DNA of 64,000 nucleotides from Panorpa germanica. Taxonomy: Eukaryota; Arthropoda; Insecta; Mecoptera; Panorpidae. Below the pieces are notes generated by a model, which was not told the DNA's origin, ran no database searches, and worked only from the letters and a program-made list of their open reading frames with translations. The first letter of the stretch is position 1. The number at the start of each line of letters is the position of its first letter. A program made the translations under genes and the position numbers. This document shows, in pieces, positions 13,556-26,262 of this stretch. Location of the stretch: contig OY783219.1 of the NCBI GenBank assembly GCA_963678705.1, positions 11,036,001 through 11,100,000 on the forward strand. The letters are read 5' to 3'.

Positions 13556-14191
13556 ATGGGCTTGTGTCCTCATTTCTTAGTGGTCGATGTTTCAATTGTT
13601 GATTGAAATTGATGTTAATAAATGGGTATTGGCGTGTCTATTTTATTAAATATCTAAATATTGACGGAGATATAGCAATTAAAAGTTTGAATTGTAGTTT
13701 TAGCGCTAGAAATGGTCGGCCATATTTATATGACGTGAAATGCATTTTAACGTCAGTTATTTGTTGAGTAGGTCAGTGCTGTGGTAATGTTCTGTAGCTG
13801 TTGGTAGTCAAATAATCAAGTCAAATCAAAGAATAATAAGTTTTTATTTTATTTAACCCTGTTACGACAGACATTATATTGGAATTTGATTGTTCTTGAA
13901 ATAGAAGTAAATAATATTTGATATTTTGATATATAAATACATATAGCAGAGATTTATGATCTGTAAGGCTGGTAACCTTACACAAGGATTGTGATGTCAC
14001 ATGCACTTGGAATGTGTACAACGTTGAACCCCTTTTATAATCAAAGAGACAAAATGACTTTTTAAATTGTTAATATCTCTTAACATGTAAGTAGTTATTA
14101 AAAAATAATTGAACATTGGAGGTTCTAGTAACTCACTTTATCAATATATAGTACACTTTTATAGAAATTAAGACATAGGACATAAACCCTT
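13556..14191. mobile_element. MITE family M copy
   Basis: It is nearly collinear with 21299-21938 along its length. The right terminus has drifted to AGGACATAAACCCT. Confidence 0.8.
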
Positions 14192-15164
14192 TGTAAATAA
14201 TTAAATAATAAACATTTATGAATTAAATTCAAGAATGAAAGCACTGCACTGGCTAAAGTTTACGGCATGTAAAATCTTCGCATTCGTGTTACAGTTTCAT
14301 ATATTAAGGAAAGTCAAAACAAAGATAAAAAATGATTCGTAGTTCAAATAAGGAATAACCAGGCTTAGACCGGTTAGTTAAAATATGTACATACATATTA
14401 CAATTTCATTTTCAATCCTATTGAAAGTGAGTTTTGTTTCTTTCTGTTTAATCATCACTTTTATATTTTCTAATTTCATTATTTATACTTAGTAAAATTC
14501 TTGAATTTAACTGGAATAATTAATGTGACAGGAAATGATTGGTTTTTTGTAATTAATTTGCATCCGGACACGTTAGCATAGTTTTATATACTGTAGATAT
14601 TATTACTTCTATTTTTAAATGGAAATAAACTAATGTCAAAACTGTGTGAATGATAATTAACGAGCTCCTTTGTTCTGCTTTCAGGTTAATGAGATCGACT
14701 AATTCATCTTCTGGACTGGTGAGTAGATTTTCTAGCTTTATATGTGGCATGAACTAATGACAGATGTAATTCTATAATTTAATGGAATTTCTGAACACCT
14801 GTAATTATTTATAGTCATAGAGTTTTTAATTGATGTTTCGTATATGTTTCCTTCGTGATTATTCAGCATATTCAATTAAATCGTATTGCTAATTACGACA
14901 TTATGATTTAATTTAGTTTATTTAACGTCGGCCAATTTCCAATGCTAAGTTCTATCACAGACGTGCTCCTACTATGTTGCCTAATACGTTTGTAAATATG
15001 TACGTACTTAATCAATTCAAAATGACACTATTAGATTATGATTTTTACGGAAAAAATCATCAAATATAAAATTCAATGGTATCAGTGCTATATTTTAATA
15101 AAGACGTTGAAAATTTAAATACTCGTATATGTCTGAAGAAATTTTATTTCTTGGTAACAGTTAG

Positions 15165-15400
15165 TAGTTGGAGTTGACAGAACTCACCGTGCATAATGTT
15201 AAGATATTATAAAATTAGATAAAAAGGAATTGACAATTTAAATAATAAACTTTAAATGTCGTTTCTTTGATTTCAGATAAGATAGTATGATTTAACTTAA
15301 ACAGTGTAATGGTTATAATGTGTATGTAAATTACTAAAATAAAAGTTTTTGAAAGCAACATATAAGTTTGAATAAAATTTACAATTCCTAATATGTCTTT
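15165..15400. repeat. Dispersed repeat family X, uninterrupted copy
   Basis: It starts GGAGTTGACAGAACTCAC and contains 'ttaaataataaactttaaatg' and 'gatagtatgatttaa'. It is matched at 37383-37530 plus 37865-37945 (same strand, split by a Helitron) and at 24550-24775 (inverted). Nature unknown, non-coding. Confidence 0.7.
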
Positions 15401-16144
15401 CAATTCCTAAAATTTACTATTCCAATATGTATTTATTAATGTCCTTTATATGTAGAGAAGTTTAAATACTCCTTGCGATATTAAAGCAAACATATTCACA
15501 CTTTAACACATTTTATAAAAAAGTATTTATCATATTCTAAAATAATGATTCTAAGTTTTTCAAAATAATCATTAGAAAATTACCATTGTTATATCGCAAA
15601 ACATCCAATATAGGTCGGTGTAGGGTGAAAATCTAAATATTTAGTACTGCAAGAAGTATTGAAACATATTCTACTTATTAAGAACATTAATAAATATATA
15701 TTTTTAGCGATGTATCGCTCTAAGACTTCCAGTATAAGACTACTACATCTCTGGACTTGTCTAAATCTTATCTCATCGCGTGCTATGTTTCTCAGACCTA
15801 AGTACTCGACACTTTAACCCTTAAGTCTTGGCTCGATCTTAGCCTAGGAACATTTATTATATAACAGTCAATAGAGTTACATCTAGTCTTGCATTGTATA
15901 CACTTCTTATATTTATTAATAAATAATATTTTACCAATATTATAACAGGCTTATAATTTGTAATTAGTCAATCCTAATCAATCCTGACAATATATATTCT
16001 TAAATTTTAAATTTTCAAGGCGATCGTAAGAAAAGTGATTCCCTTTGGAACGTCCTAAAAAATATAAATAGATCAACATTAAGCACTAATAAATAAATAA
16101 ATAATTGTAAAGTGCATATTTTAAAACCGTGACAGTACAGATAT

Positions 16145-16445
16145 ATTCGTGAATATCGCGTCAGAAAATATTCAGTCACACCCAGAGGCAATTTTAATTC
16201 CACGTCAAACAAAGTGGACCAGAAGAAAGCGGAGCAATTTATATGTAACTCTTACCGCAACTCAATCAAAACAAATACTAGTTGTAAGACGCGGGTTCAC
16301 GTCATCGCTGCCTTGTCCATGGTCGCTTTGCTAAAAGAAATGCAGAAATACTCTTCAAGTCGTGTTGAGACTCGAGAGAATAGGATGTGGCCACTAACCA
16401 CGAAGCTGAATCCCCTGCAACAAGTGTTTTGCAGCTGATGGTAAC
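16145..16445. other. Island of more balanced composition, nature unknown
   Basis: It is less AT-rich than the flanks and open in overlapping frames on both strands (60-74 codons), but has no motif, leader or repeat relation I can see. Confidence 0.25.
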
Positions 16446-18729
16446 CATTTGCATGCGTTAAAATATAAACGGTATTTATTTCATGTATATTGCAAACATT
16501 AGTCCCACCAATTACCAACTAATGGAGCGATTTTGTATTAGAAACTCAGAGCAGAAATTAATGAATTTATATTTTTTATACATTTCACATTCCTTTCATT
16601 CTTTACAAACCCGTTTCGTTCCTGTTATCAACACACATCATTGTTCTAGTTATAACAAGTGATAATAACGTCATTAAAATTAAGATTATATTTCGATAAC
16701 TAGTGATTTAAAGATATTAAATTAAAGACAGTGTTTGTTATTAGTTCAAACTGATTTACAAGCAGTTAAGTTACGTCAAAGCAAGATCACCAACATGTAG
16801 ACTCTTGACTTCGTTCCAGGACTTAATGAATAAAACGTAGAAGAAGAGAAAACCAATTCTTCTGGCCCTCTTCTCTTTCTCGTTTGATTAAATAAATACA
16901 ATGCATCTGATTCCTTCCTTACAATTCCTTCTATACAAAAATAAAAATCATAATTTGTATAAAACGAACGCGAAAGGTTATCCCCCTCTGATGCACATCG
17001 TTCATGAATCATGATGATAACCTGCTGCTTTTCTGATGAATTACTAAACTGTGTAAAATATTATATCATGGGGTTAAGTCTAAACTCACGTTTTGGCTTC
17101 TTTATAACAATTTGACTTTTTCATTTACATAACCACGCAAAATTAGATTGTTACATTTAATGTTACAACATAAATTAAATTGTCAAATATCATTAAGCAT
17201 TAGCTGATTAAAACACGTTAGTATTAGCTAGCCACTAGCTCTGGAAATGGATGGTGCTAAGGTGTTATGCCGATATTCAGCCATTGGGACAAGTGAAGTA
17301 TTTATAACTTGCGTTATAATTACTATAAATCACTAGTGAGTATTGGGGTGAGACTCCCTAAAGTCACCATCGTTGTATATATTGGTAGTATTATTAAATA
17401 CAGGAAGAAGTTATATAAAATAACTTATAATTTAAGTCTTATATGTAAGACAGTGTTGTTGATACCTGTAATTTCTACTATTAAAAATCTACTATTTTTA
17501 AACTGAGATTCATTCTCATTTCGAGGTCCGATCAAGACAAAATCAATTCTAAATTTAACATAATATTTTTCTTATTCCAAGTTCATAATTTTAAGATTAT
17601 ATTCTAAATTAAATAAAACATAAAAATGATAGCATACGACACTGTAGTTTTTTGATTAAAGTATCCTAATGCCTCTTCCAAACCAGTTAAATAGTGAAAA
17701 TACATAAGTAGCATGAAATTTAATAACTTAAGTAATATATTACTATAGTACTATGAATTCATTCAGGCAATTTTTTATGTTTTTAAAAAAGAAGTAATAA
17801 ACTAAGTAGTAAGTATCTCTGGTATACAAAAAAAAGACAATATTTTATTAATTTAATTTTTTCAAGCCTCAGTTGTCAGAGTTCTTTTTAGTCTACAAAA
17901 GATTTTCCCTTTTAGCGACTTCCATTAGAAACTTTTGTACATAATAAAAATATTTCGATTCCTCGTCTAGTTTTAGAAATTCCACATATTTATAGAAATG
18001 TAATACCTTCATGTCTAAAAAACGTGAACTTATAAAGGAAATATATAAATGTTCGATCCTGCATGTTGGAGCCGCATTGGTTTAAACGAGGCATAAGACT
18101 CATTCAAACTGCTTTTGTTATAACTAGATCCATAATAACAACTTAAACAATAACAAATAAATAAATGAAGTACTTGTTCAAAACTTCGGTCTATTCCCCA
18201 TGGTATAATTATATACGAGTACTTGTAAAACAATCAAAATATTTTTATTATGTACATTCTTTAAAAAGTATTTTAATTAGAAAATAATGAGAAATAAAAT
18301 TAGCATAAGATAATGGGTATGACATTGCCGAAATTATAATTGCACATAAATTATAAAGTAGGTGATAATTGAATTAATTAAATGCAAAATGTGGGCCTGA
18401 GAAGAAACTCGTTTAATTGGGAATACACGGTTGTTTCAAAGCCGGTAATATTTGCAGCATGCACAGAAGAAACTGTTTTACCAAAATATTAATGAATTTT
18501 AAAATAAAAAGAAAATAAGACGGCACATTGGGCGAGACCATTTATGCCAAGCGCTGATTGCTGTATTGCGGATATGCTATATTTTCTAGGTTTGGTTCTT
18601 ATTAGCATATATGTGTCTACGTTTATTAATTTAACATACGTGCTGTCACGTGCAAACCATTTTACAGTTATCTTAAACCTACATATCAATCCTCATCACC
18701 CTTGTCCTTTATTTCCATTCGCTTACTCT

Positions 18730-19100
18730 TAACCTTATTCATCCTTTTTATTCCCTCCTTCTTCTCCTGTAAGTTCGACTTCGCTTTCCACTTTCTCCCT
18801 ACACCTACTCCTAATATGCTCTAGTATTTACACTTCATTTACCACACATCCTATATAGTTTCTCTTCCTCCGCACCACAGTATCTACTTCCCCTTTCTTC
18901 ATTCCTTAGTTTAAACCTCTCGATTATTCTTTTCTCTTTGCCTCTCTATTTTTCTAGGTATTGCTGCATTCTTTTCGACCATAACTGGCTGTGTCTGATA
19001 CTGTACTTTGCTTCATCCATCCTCTTCATCCTATCCTTTTTTTGGACCTCTATATCTCAAACTGTGCGGACCTATGTACACTTTCCTCAATTCTAAAGCC
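18730..19100 (-). mobile_element. LINE remnant related to 53250-53929
   Basis: The plus strand is strongly pyrimidine-rich. Its complement matches the purine-rich RLGNE/GEV and EHI regions of the 53.5-kb LINE, with frame breaks. No continuous reading frame remains. Confidence 0.5.
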
Positions 19101-21298
19101 TTTCATACATAATGTAAGCCTTGCTTAATTTATTATTTTTCGTTATAATAGTTGTGACCCAAAAATAATTATTTCCAAACTTTTTAAACATATTCCCAGC
19201 ATTTGAATTGTTCATATCATTATTAAAGGAAATAACAAATAAGCCTTCGAGGCTAAACATGCATATTAGAAAAATAAATAGGTACTAATATAATACTTTA
19301 ATTACCTCGCCATGATTTCAAAATTTAATGAATACATCATTTGTGATGAATATTTTTTTGTTAGTTTGTTCAACATTACCACGACATGCGAATCTATTAA
19401 TTTCCAAAATTGCTTTTAACTTAACAAAAAATGTTATTAGGTAACTATGCAAATATAACGATTACATGTTACTTACCTCTATTTTTAATATCTTTCACTT
19501 TTAATTTTAAACTTATATTAGTGTATTTGTTACATGTTTCCTTTTCTGTTGTAAATAGAGCTGTCAGTTTATCAATTTATTTACTTTATAAGTACCTTTC
19601 TCACCTACAAATATAATTACGTATATGTTAGCTATATTTAATGTAACAAAGGTATGATTTTTTAGATTAATAAATGTTATAAATTTATAATTTCTGGCTT
19701 TACTAAAACTTTTTATGCAAGATTAAATAATGCTACATATTAAATTATTATATTTATAAAAAAAATTAAAGTCTTTTGCGTTTATTTTATGACAGTTCGA
19801 AAGAATTATTTTAAACTTCGGAAAATAGTAAAATGTAACGTTAGATAAAAAATTTTACTTTAAATAATATACGAAAATATTTTGTGTTTGGCAGAAACCT
19901 TAAAAGAAAGTTTCACGTCTTTACTCTACAATAGACAAACTTACAAGAGTGAACGATTCAAAGATCGTTAGGTTTTTATATTATGAAAATTCATTGCACT
20001 TAAAATTAATTATTTTTAAACACTGTAATTATGGTTTAATGTTTGCTTAAATTCTTTGAATACCACCTGGAAATATTACCTACTTAATGAAGAATGAATT
20101 CTTAAACTAACAACGAATTGTAAAAAAGCATAGTTAACTAAACTAAAGAATAAATATAATAATATTAAAACTGGTAACTAACTAATTAATAATTATCAAA
20201 CCTCATGTGTATACAACACTTGTATGAAATGGAATCCTCTATCAAATGGATAGTAACTGATTGTATTCCATAACCCACAGTTTATTAATTTTATGATACC
20301 TCACTCTGTGGGTAGAACCAGCTTAACCATTAGGCTAAAAGAGCGATCGATGAGCAATTTGGTGACAAAACTATAAACTATTAAGAAATATATTTATGTT
20401 AATATCTACTTTGGAATTTTATTACATTTTCTAATTGATTTTAATATTACATTTAAAGCAAATAAATTCATTAAAACATTAACAACATAAAACACTTTAA
20501 TTATATATTTACACATTGTAGGAACGGTGCACGCATAATTCCACCTCAGCTTTCTAAAATGAACCATCTGAGCCTGAAAAGAAAATCGATTAAATCTAAC
20601 AAGCAAAAGGTGAACACCTATTAATTCATCATGTAACATAATTGCATCTATGCGTTTCAGAGATAGTCTAATACCTGGAAGCACTTTATGCTAAAAATTT
20701 CAGAAGCTTATTGACCCTTCTCATAACATTTAGAGCGAGTGCAAACTAGATACAAGATTGTCTGCTTTTGTTTGAGGTGCAACATGATTTTTATATAATT
20801 CCATAGTTTTATCCCAGAAAACTGCCTTTTGTTCCACCAAAGAAATCATTATCCGTAAAAGATTAGTCAAACATTTTCTAATAATAAACTTGAAACACGT
20901 GCAAATGATATTTCAGCACTCAACACTTGTTCTACTATTCGATAAAAGTCACGCCGTGTGAAAGATATCGCATAATACTATGCATATTCGGCAAGACGAA
21001 TTCGTTAAAGTTCAATCAATTTGCTTGACAAGTCCGGTAAGTATTCGATAAACCTGTTTAGTTGTGTACGTTTTTTGCAGTACAAACGTCGTGTGAATGA
21101 TTCTATATACAATATATGCGCCACTGTTTATTCGATAAGATTTATACTACAGAAAAACGTGCAGTACAATGCCGTGTGAACCTCAGCCCTAGTGTGTTAT
21201 AATTTCACCTCCTCCTTCCCACACTTCCTCTTTCTTTCCTTCCTCCCTCTACCTGGTTCCTCATACCCTTTTCTAAGTCCTTAATACATCAAAAAGTA
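19101..21298. other. No supportable gene
   Basis: AT-rich sequence. The 92-codon minus frame at 20406-20684 has no motif and no supporting signals. A weak tRNA A-box-like string (TAGCCTAATGGTTAAG) lies at about 20315-20335 on the minus strand without a B-box. Confidence 0.45.
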
Positions 21299-21938
21299 AT
21301 GGGCTTGTGTCCTCCTTTTTTAGTGGTCGATTTTTCAATTGTTGATTGAAATTGATGTTAATAAATGTGTATTAGCGTGTCTATTTTATTAAATATCTAA
21401 ATATTGACGGAGATATATCAATTAAAAATTTGAATTGTAGTTTTAGCGCTAGAAATGGTCAGCCATATTTGTATGAAGTGAAATGCATTTTAACGTCAGT
21501 TATTTTTTGATTAGGTCAGTGCTGTGGTAATGTTCTGTAGCTGTTGGTAGTCGAAATAATCAAGTCAAATCAAAGAATAATAAGTTTTTATTTTATTTAA
21601 CCCTGCTAAGGATAAGACATAATATTGAAATTTGGTTGTTCCTTGAAATAGCTGTAAATAATATTTGATATTTTGATATATAAATACATATAGCAGAGAT
21701 TTATGAGCTGTAAGGTTGGTAACCTTACACAAGGATTGTGATGTCACATGCACTTGGAATGTGTACAACGTTGAATCCCTTTAATAATTAAAGAGACGAA
21801 ATGACTTTTTTAATTGTTAATATCTCTTAACATATAAGGAGTTATTAAAAAATAATTGAACATTTGAGGTTCTAGTAACCCACTTTATCAATATATAGGA
21901 CACTTTTATAGAAATTAAGACATAGGACACAAGCCCAT
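21299..21938. mobile_element. MITE family M, full-length copy (ATGGGCTTGTGTCCT ends)
   Basis: The 640-bp element starts ATGGGCTTGTGTCCT and ends AGGACACAAGCCCAT, a perfect 15-bp inverted repeat. There is no convincing coding capacity. It is the reference copy for the copies at 3931, 13556, 25711 and 33488-34580. Confidence 0.85.
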
Positions 21939-22508
21939 TTTGTCACCAGCATGCTTCCAGTCTTACTTAGAAGCTTTATTTTATCTTATAGTACATCACA
22001 TAAGGGCACGCATTAAGCAATCGTAAATTAATCATTAAAATTTTTACTAATTTAACGGCTCATTAAAATGTTTTTGAAAACACTTTCAAAAGAACAGGAA
22101 TGTGCGCACAAAAGTCATTACGAGTATGTACGAAAAGAAAAAGTCATCAGCGCTATCAAATTATTAATCTTAAATTATTTGAAACGTGTCTTTGTGGGGT
22201 CACGTGCTGTCTGACTTTTATTTCAATTATTTTGATTTAATGTTTATATCACTCGCTGGGGGGCCATCTATAAATGAATGATACATCGGACAACCAAAAT
22301 TATGTTCATTTAATCATTTCTCACCTTTTAGTGAACTGCAACAGTGGCGTACTTGGTTTAATAATATTCGTTGCCAGTATTACATATTCATAAAAACTGT
22401 AGTTTATTTCATATACTTCATATTTTAAGATCCATTCTACATAACATTAGATATTCTCTGTATATTCATATATGTTCCATAATGTATATACATGACATGC
22501 ATAAACAT

Positions 22509-23153
22509 TTTTTTTATTTTTTTATTTTACAACATACATAATTTACAATCTGTCCTCGAAGAACATTAATCAAATTTTGAGAATATATATAAATATGACA
22601 TGCGAGCTTGCCATCCATCGATGACTCACCCTTTGACTTAACCTATTACATTAATATTAAGTACATATGGAACCTATTCTACACCATGTTTGGTAGGTCC
22701 ATTGGAATTTTACGTTTCAGTCGTCTAACCGGCTTATGCTGGAAAAGTTGTACAGCTGATTCATTTGGATGAACTTCTAATCTTTGTACGTACTTCTTGC
22801 TGACATCCCTAATTTCACTTCTTATGCATGGAACCCCAAGATCTTGATGAGTTAACCAGTTTGAAACGCATCGCGGCACGTTAAGGATTTGCTTTAGCAG
22901 TTTATTTTGAAACCTTTGTATGATTTCTATATTAGAATTGCTGGCACTGTCCCATAACTCTATACCATATGTCCATATTGGCTTCAGTATAACCTTGTAT
23001 AACAGTAGTTCATTGCTGGTAATAACTGAGACTTCCAGCCCAGGAGCCAGTACATATCTCTCCTTTTACCTTCTAACTGCAACCGTTTCTTCCAGATATG
23101 CGTTCTTCAGGTTAAGCGTCTGTCCAAGTGGATACCTAAGTATTTTACTGTCT
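22509..23153 (-). mobile_element. 5'-truncated Jockey-like LINE with 13-bp target duplication
   Basis: The minus strand encodes the C-terminus of a Jockey-type polymerase. An intact stretch at 22679-22879 contains MPRCVSNWLTHQDLGVP and later VRRLKRKIPMDL. Upstream, broken frames resemble the LTYGIELWG/NIEIIQRFQ region. A T-rich run at 22509-22530 is its poly-A tail read on the plus strand. CATGCATAAACAT flanks both sides (22496-22508 and 23154-23166). Typical target-primed insertion, dead on arrival. Confidence 0.83.
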
Positions 23154-23309
23154 CATGCATAAACATGACAGTACATACTATGTGTTGCTTTTGCACATAC
23201 ATATGACATACAGTGTAGGTTTTACATCACAACAGCATATACATAGAATATGCAATATACATGAATGAATGTACCTTGAATATAGTATGTATATCCAAAT
23301 ATTTTTTGG

Positions 23310-25700
23310 GATATTATCCCTGTTATGTCGGTACCAGTAACTTTTATATAATCTACATTGACCAATCCACCAGTATTCCAGCAATTTAGTACTGTTGCTT
23401 AAAGATAAAGGTAGCGAGTCCGATTAGTACTTGCCTGACTATTGCTTTGCTTGAACGATATTTTTTTCTAACAAAAAGCAATGCTTTATCAACAAGATTT
23501 TTCCATTGTTTCGAAAATTACAGAAGTATCGTCACTAATACCAATATAACTCGTAAACTTATGGTCAGAATGTCATGTAATTTTAACACAAATCATTTTA
23601 AGATTGGCACTATCTAACAATCATATGTATTTTTAGATAGTAGCAATAATGGCGCTATTTACACATCATCCTATGAACTTATTGAGTGATGAGTTAGGTT
23701 ATAAACCCATTTTAGAATTCGTTAAATCTTTCGTCATCGTCTAACATTTGGTTCACTTTATTACTAATTTATGTATATAGAATAAAATATACGTGTTCCT
23801 TTTTTAAATCTTGTGAATTTATATAATCTTAATTCTAATGTAATTCATTAGAAGTAGGCTAGAGTTTGAATACATTGGACATTCTCATATTTTGGATTAA
23901 ATTTCAGTCATTTCCGTATTACGGATCCCATGTCGTTCATATAAAGTAAACCAGTTACTACAGTCGTTATAGTTTCTTTAGAATCTGCTCTCAAACTCAC
24001 AGTGATGCAGTAAATGAACCCGGCATTAATTCCGCTGTGCTAAAAACAGGGGCGCCCAATCATTCGGTTTTCTAGGGCCATGCTAGAAAGAGAAGAAGTG
24101 TTTGGTCCACAAATAAAATACACTTAATATCAAGGATTATTATTGAATAAAGAACAAATTTTCGAGGCGATCTTAATTTATGTACAAATATAGGTCACGT
24201 TCACTTAACGTTATTGTAAGTAAAATTATTTTATTTTGTTACCTATTCGGTTGCATTTAAAAAATAAATTAACTTTTTTCAAGTTGTTAGAATCATAAAT
24301 CCTTAGAATAAATCGTTTTTAAATGTTAAAATTAAATTGCACTTATGACGACACAGGTGGCGAGAGCATTGGTTTTGTTGTTATTTGGTTAAATTAATTA
24401 TGATTATTAATGGAAATCATAAAAAACTTACTAGGTATCGGTCTAGTTCACATATATATAATGCAACACCACACAAACTGCCAATATAGTAGGAAGGCGT
24501 CGATGATAGGATTCACCATTGGAAATAGGTCTACATTAATTAAATTAAATTTGAAGTTATGTGTTCCTCTGAAATCTAAGGCTTTTATTTTAGTAATTTA
24601 CATACATATTACAATAATTACACTGTTTAACTTAAATCATACTATCCTAACTGAAATCAAAGAAACAACATTTAAAGTTTATTATTTAAATTGTCAATTC
24701 CTTTTTATCTAATTTTATAATAACCTAACAATATGCACAGTGAGTTCTGTCAACTCCAAATATCAACAATGTTGGCCGCTATTCCTCACAACGTCATCTA
24801 TTGAGTCCATGAGTAAATGGTCAATATTTTACCGACAGACGAGTTTTGTACCAATTAAAGAAATATAATTTCTTTATTTAATTATTTACAAATGTAGCGT
24901 GGTAACATTGATTAAATTTAGATGATCAGGTAAATTATCTAAAATAGATAAGCTAAACTAAGATCTTATGGGTCATCCATAAATTTCGTCACAAGCAATG
25001 GAGAGGGGGTACAATGTATGACAAGATGTGACAAAATAGGCGAGGGGTTAGGAGCATTGTGACGTCACATGCAATATTATATAGGAAAAAAACGTAATGA
25101 CGTGAATGAAGTATAAATTTCCAAGAGAGGGACAACTTTAAAAAATTTCAAAATCTCAAAAAAAAATTATTTATTGAAATGTGCAGTAAATTAAAAACAA
25201 ATTTAAAAAAAAGTCATTTCCTGTAAAAAGAATATTTATTTTAAAAAGTTTATTCATAAAAATGTAATAATTGAAACGTGTTATAATAATTGAGATGTAT
25301 TTTGTGTTGGCCCTTCGATAAAAACATTATGGACCTCGGCTTGGAGAACCTCGCTATAGAGCTATAGCTTCAGCGCAATCCGAAGGAAGTAAAAGTTGAT
25401 TGCAAATCATAATAAGAACAAATCGACTATAGTGAAAGATGAACTATTTTTATATTTAAAAATACTCGTACTTGTTTATCGTCGTACGAGTATATTTTAA
25501 CATAAAAAGAAATGAACGAAATTAAATACAGCTAGTTGTAGATTATTATTAGCTGTCAAATTTCAACATCATAAATTCCTTATAGATTAGCTTATTGATA
25601 ATAAATTTAAATGATAGATTAATGCCTGTGTTGTAACTATGGTATTTGTATAGGCGCACACCGGAAACATGAATGTCTTTAGTTGCATGTAGAATATGCG
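23310..25700. other. Intergenic sequence downstream of astacin A
   Basis: It holds a SINE-like tail (24400-24545) and repeat X (24550-24775). The rest is AT-rich with nothing recognised. Confidence 0.45.
24550..24775. repeat. Dispersed repeat family X, inverted copy
   Basis: It is the reverse complement of 15165-15400, ending AACTCACTGTG-like sequence as 'cacagtgagttctgtcaactcc'-type text at its right side. It directly follows a SINE-like tail at 24400-24545. Confidence 0.65.
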
Positions 25701-25710
25701 TCCAGCCCTA

Positions 25711-26010
25711 ATGGGCTTGTGTCCTCATTTTTTAGTGGTCGATTTTTCAATTGTTTGGCGTGTCTATTTTATTAAATATCTAAATATTGACGAAGATATA
25801 GCAATTAAAAATTTGAATTGTAGTTTTAACGCTAGAAATGGTCGGCCATATTTGTATGACGTAAAATGCATTTTAACGTCAGTTATTTGTTGAGTAGGTC
25901 AGTGCTGTGGTAATGTTCTGTAGCTGTTGGTAGTCAAATAATCAAGTCAAATCAAAGATTAATAAATTTTTATTTTATTTAATTTTATTTATTAATAGGC
26001 ACAAGCCCAT
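25711..26010. mobile_element. MITE family M, internally deleted copy with TA target duplication
   Basis: The left end ATGGGCTTGTGTCCT and right end GCACAAGCCCAT are both present, but most of the right half is missing. TA lies on both sides (25709-25710 and 26011-26012), suggesting a TA duplication as in Tc1/mariner-type elements. It lies just downstream of astacin A. Confidence 0.75.
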
Positions 26011-26262
26011 TATGTATTATATATACATAATTATTTAAAATAAATTGAATGAATTTTTTTTGTAATACATATTTATATTTCTATTATGTACATGCATAAT
26101 CATAAACTTATCAGGCAGCGGTTTAGTACGAGAAAACTATCAACGTAGTAGGAGGTCGTCGGTGATAGGACTCAGCATCGGAAGTAGGCTGATGTTAATA
26201 AATCTAGTTTTGTGTTTAAATTTAAATAATAAGGCACCCTATTGGTGTTTAAGGGGCCCTAA

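Larger units (their letters stand above)
14200..18720. other. No supportable gene apart from repeats listed
   Basis: AT-rich sequence with only short chance frames outside repeat X (15165-15400) and the island at 16145-16445. No splice-consistent protein homology was recognised on either strand. Confidence 0.5.

Noticed and set aside
20290-20345. tRNA gene
   Set aside because: An A-box-like string is present on the minus strand but there is no B-box, acceptor stem or anticodon arm.
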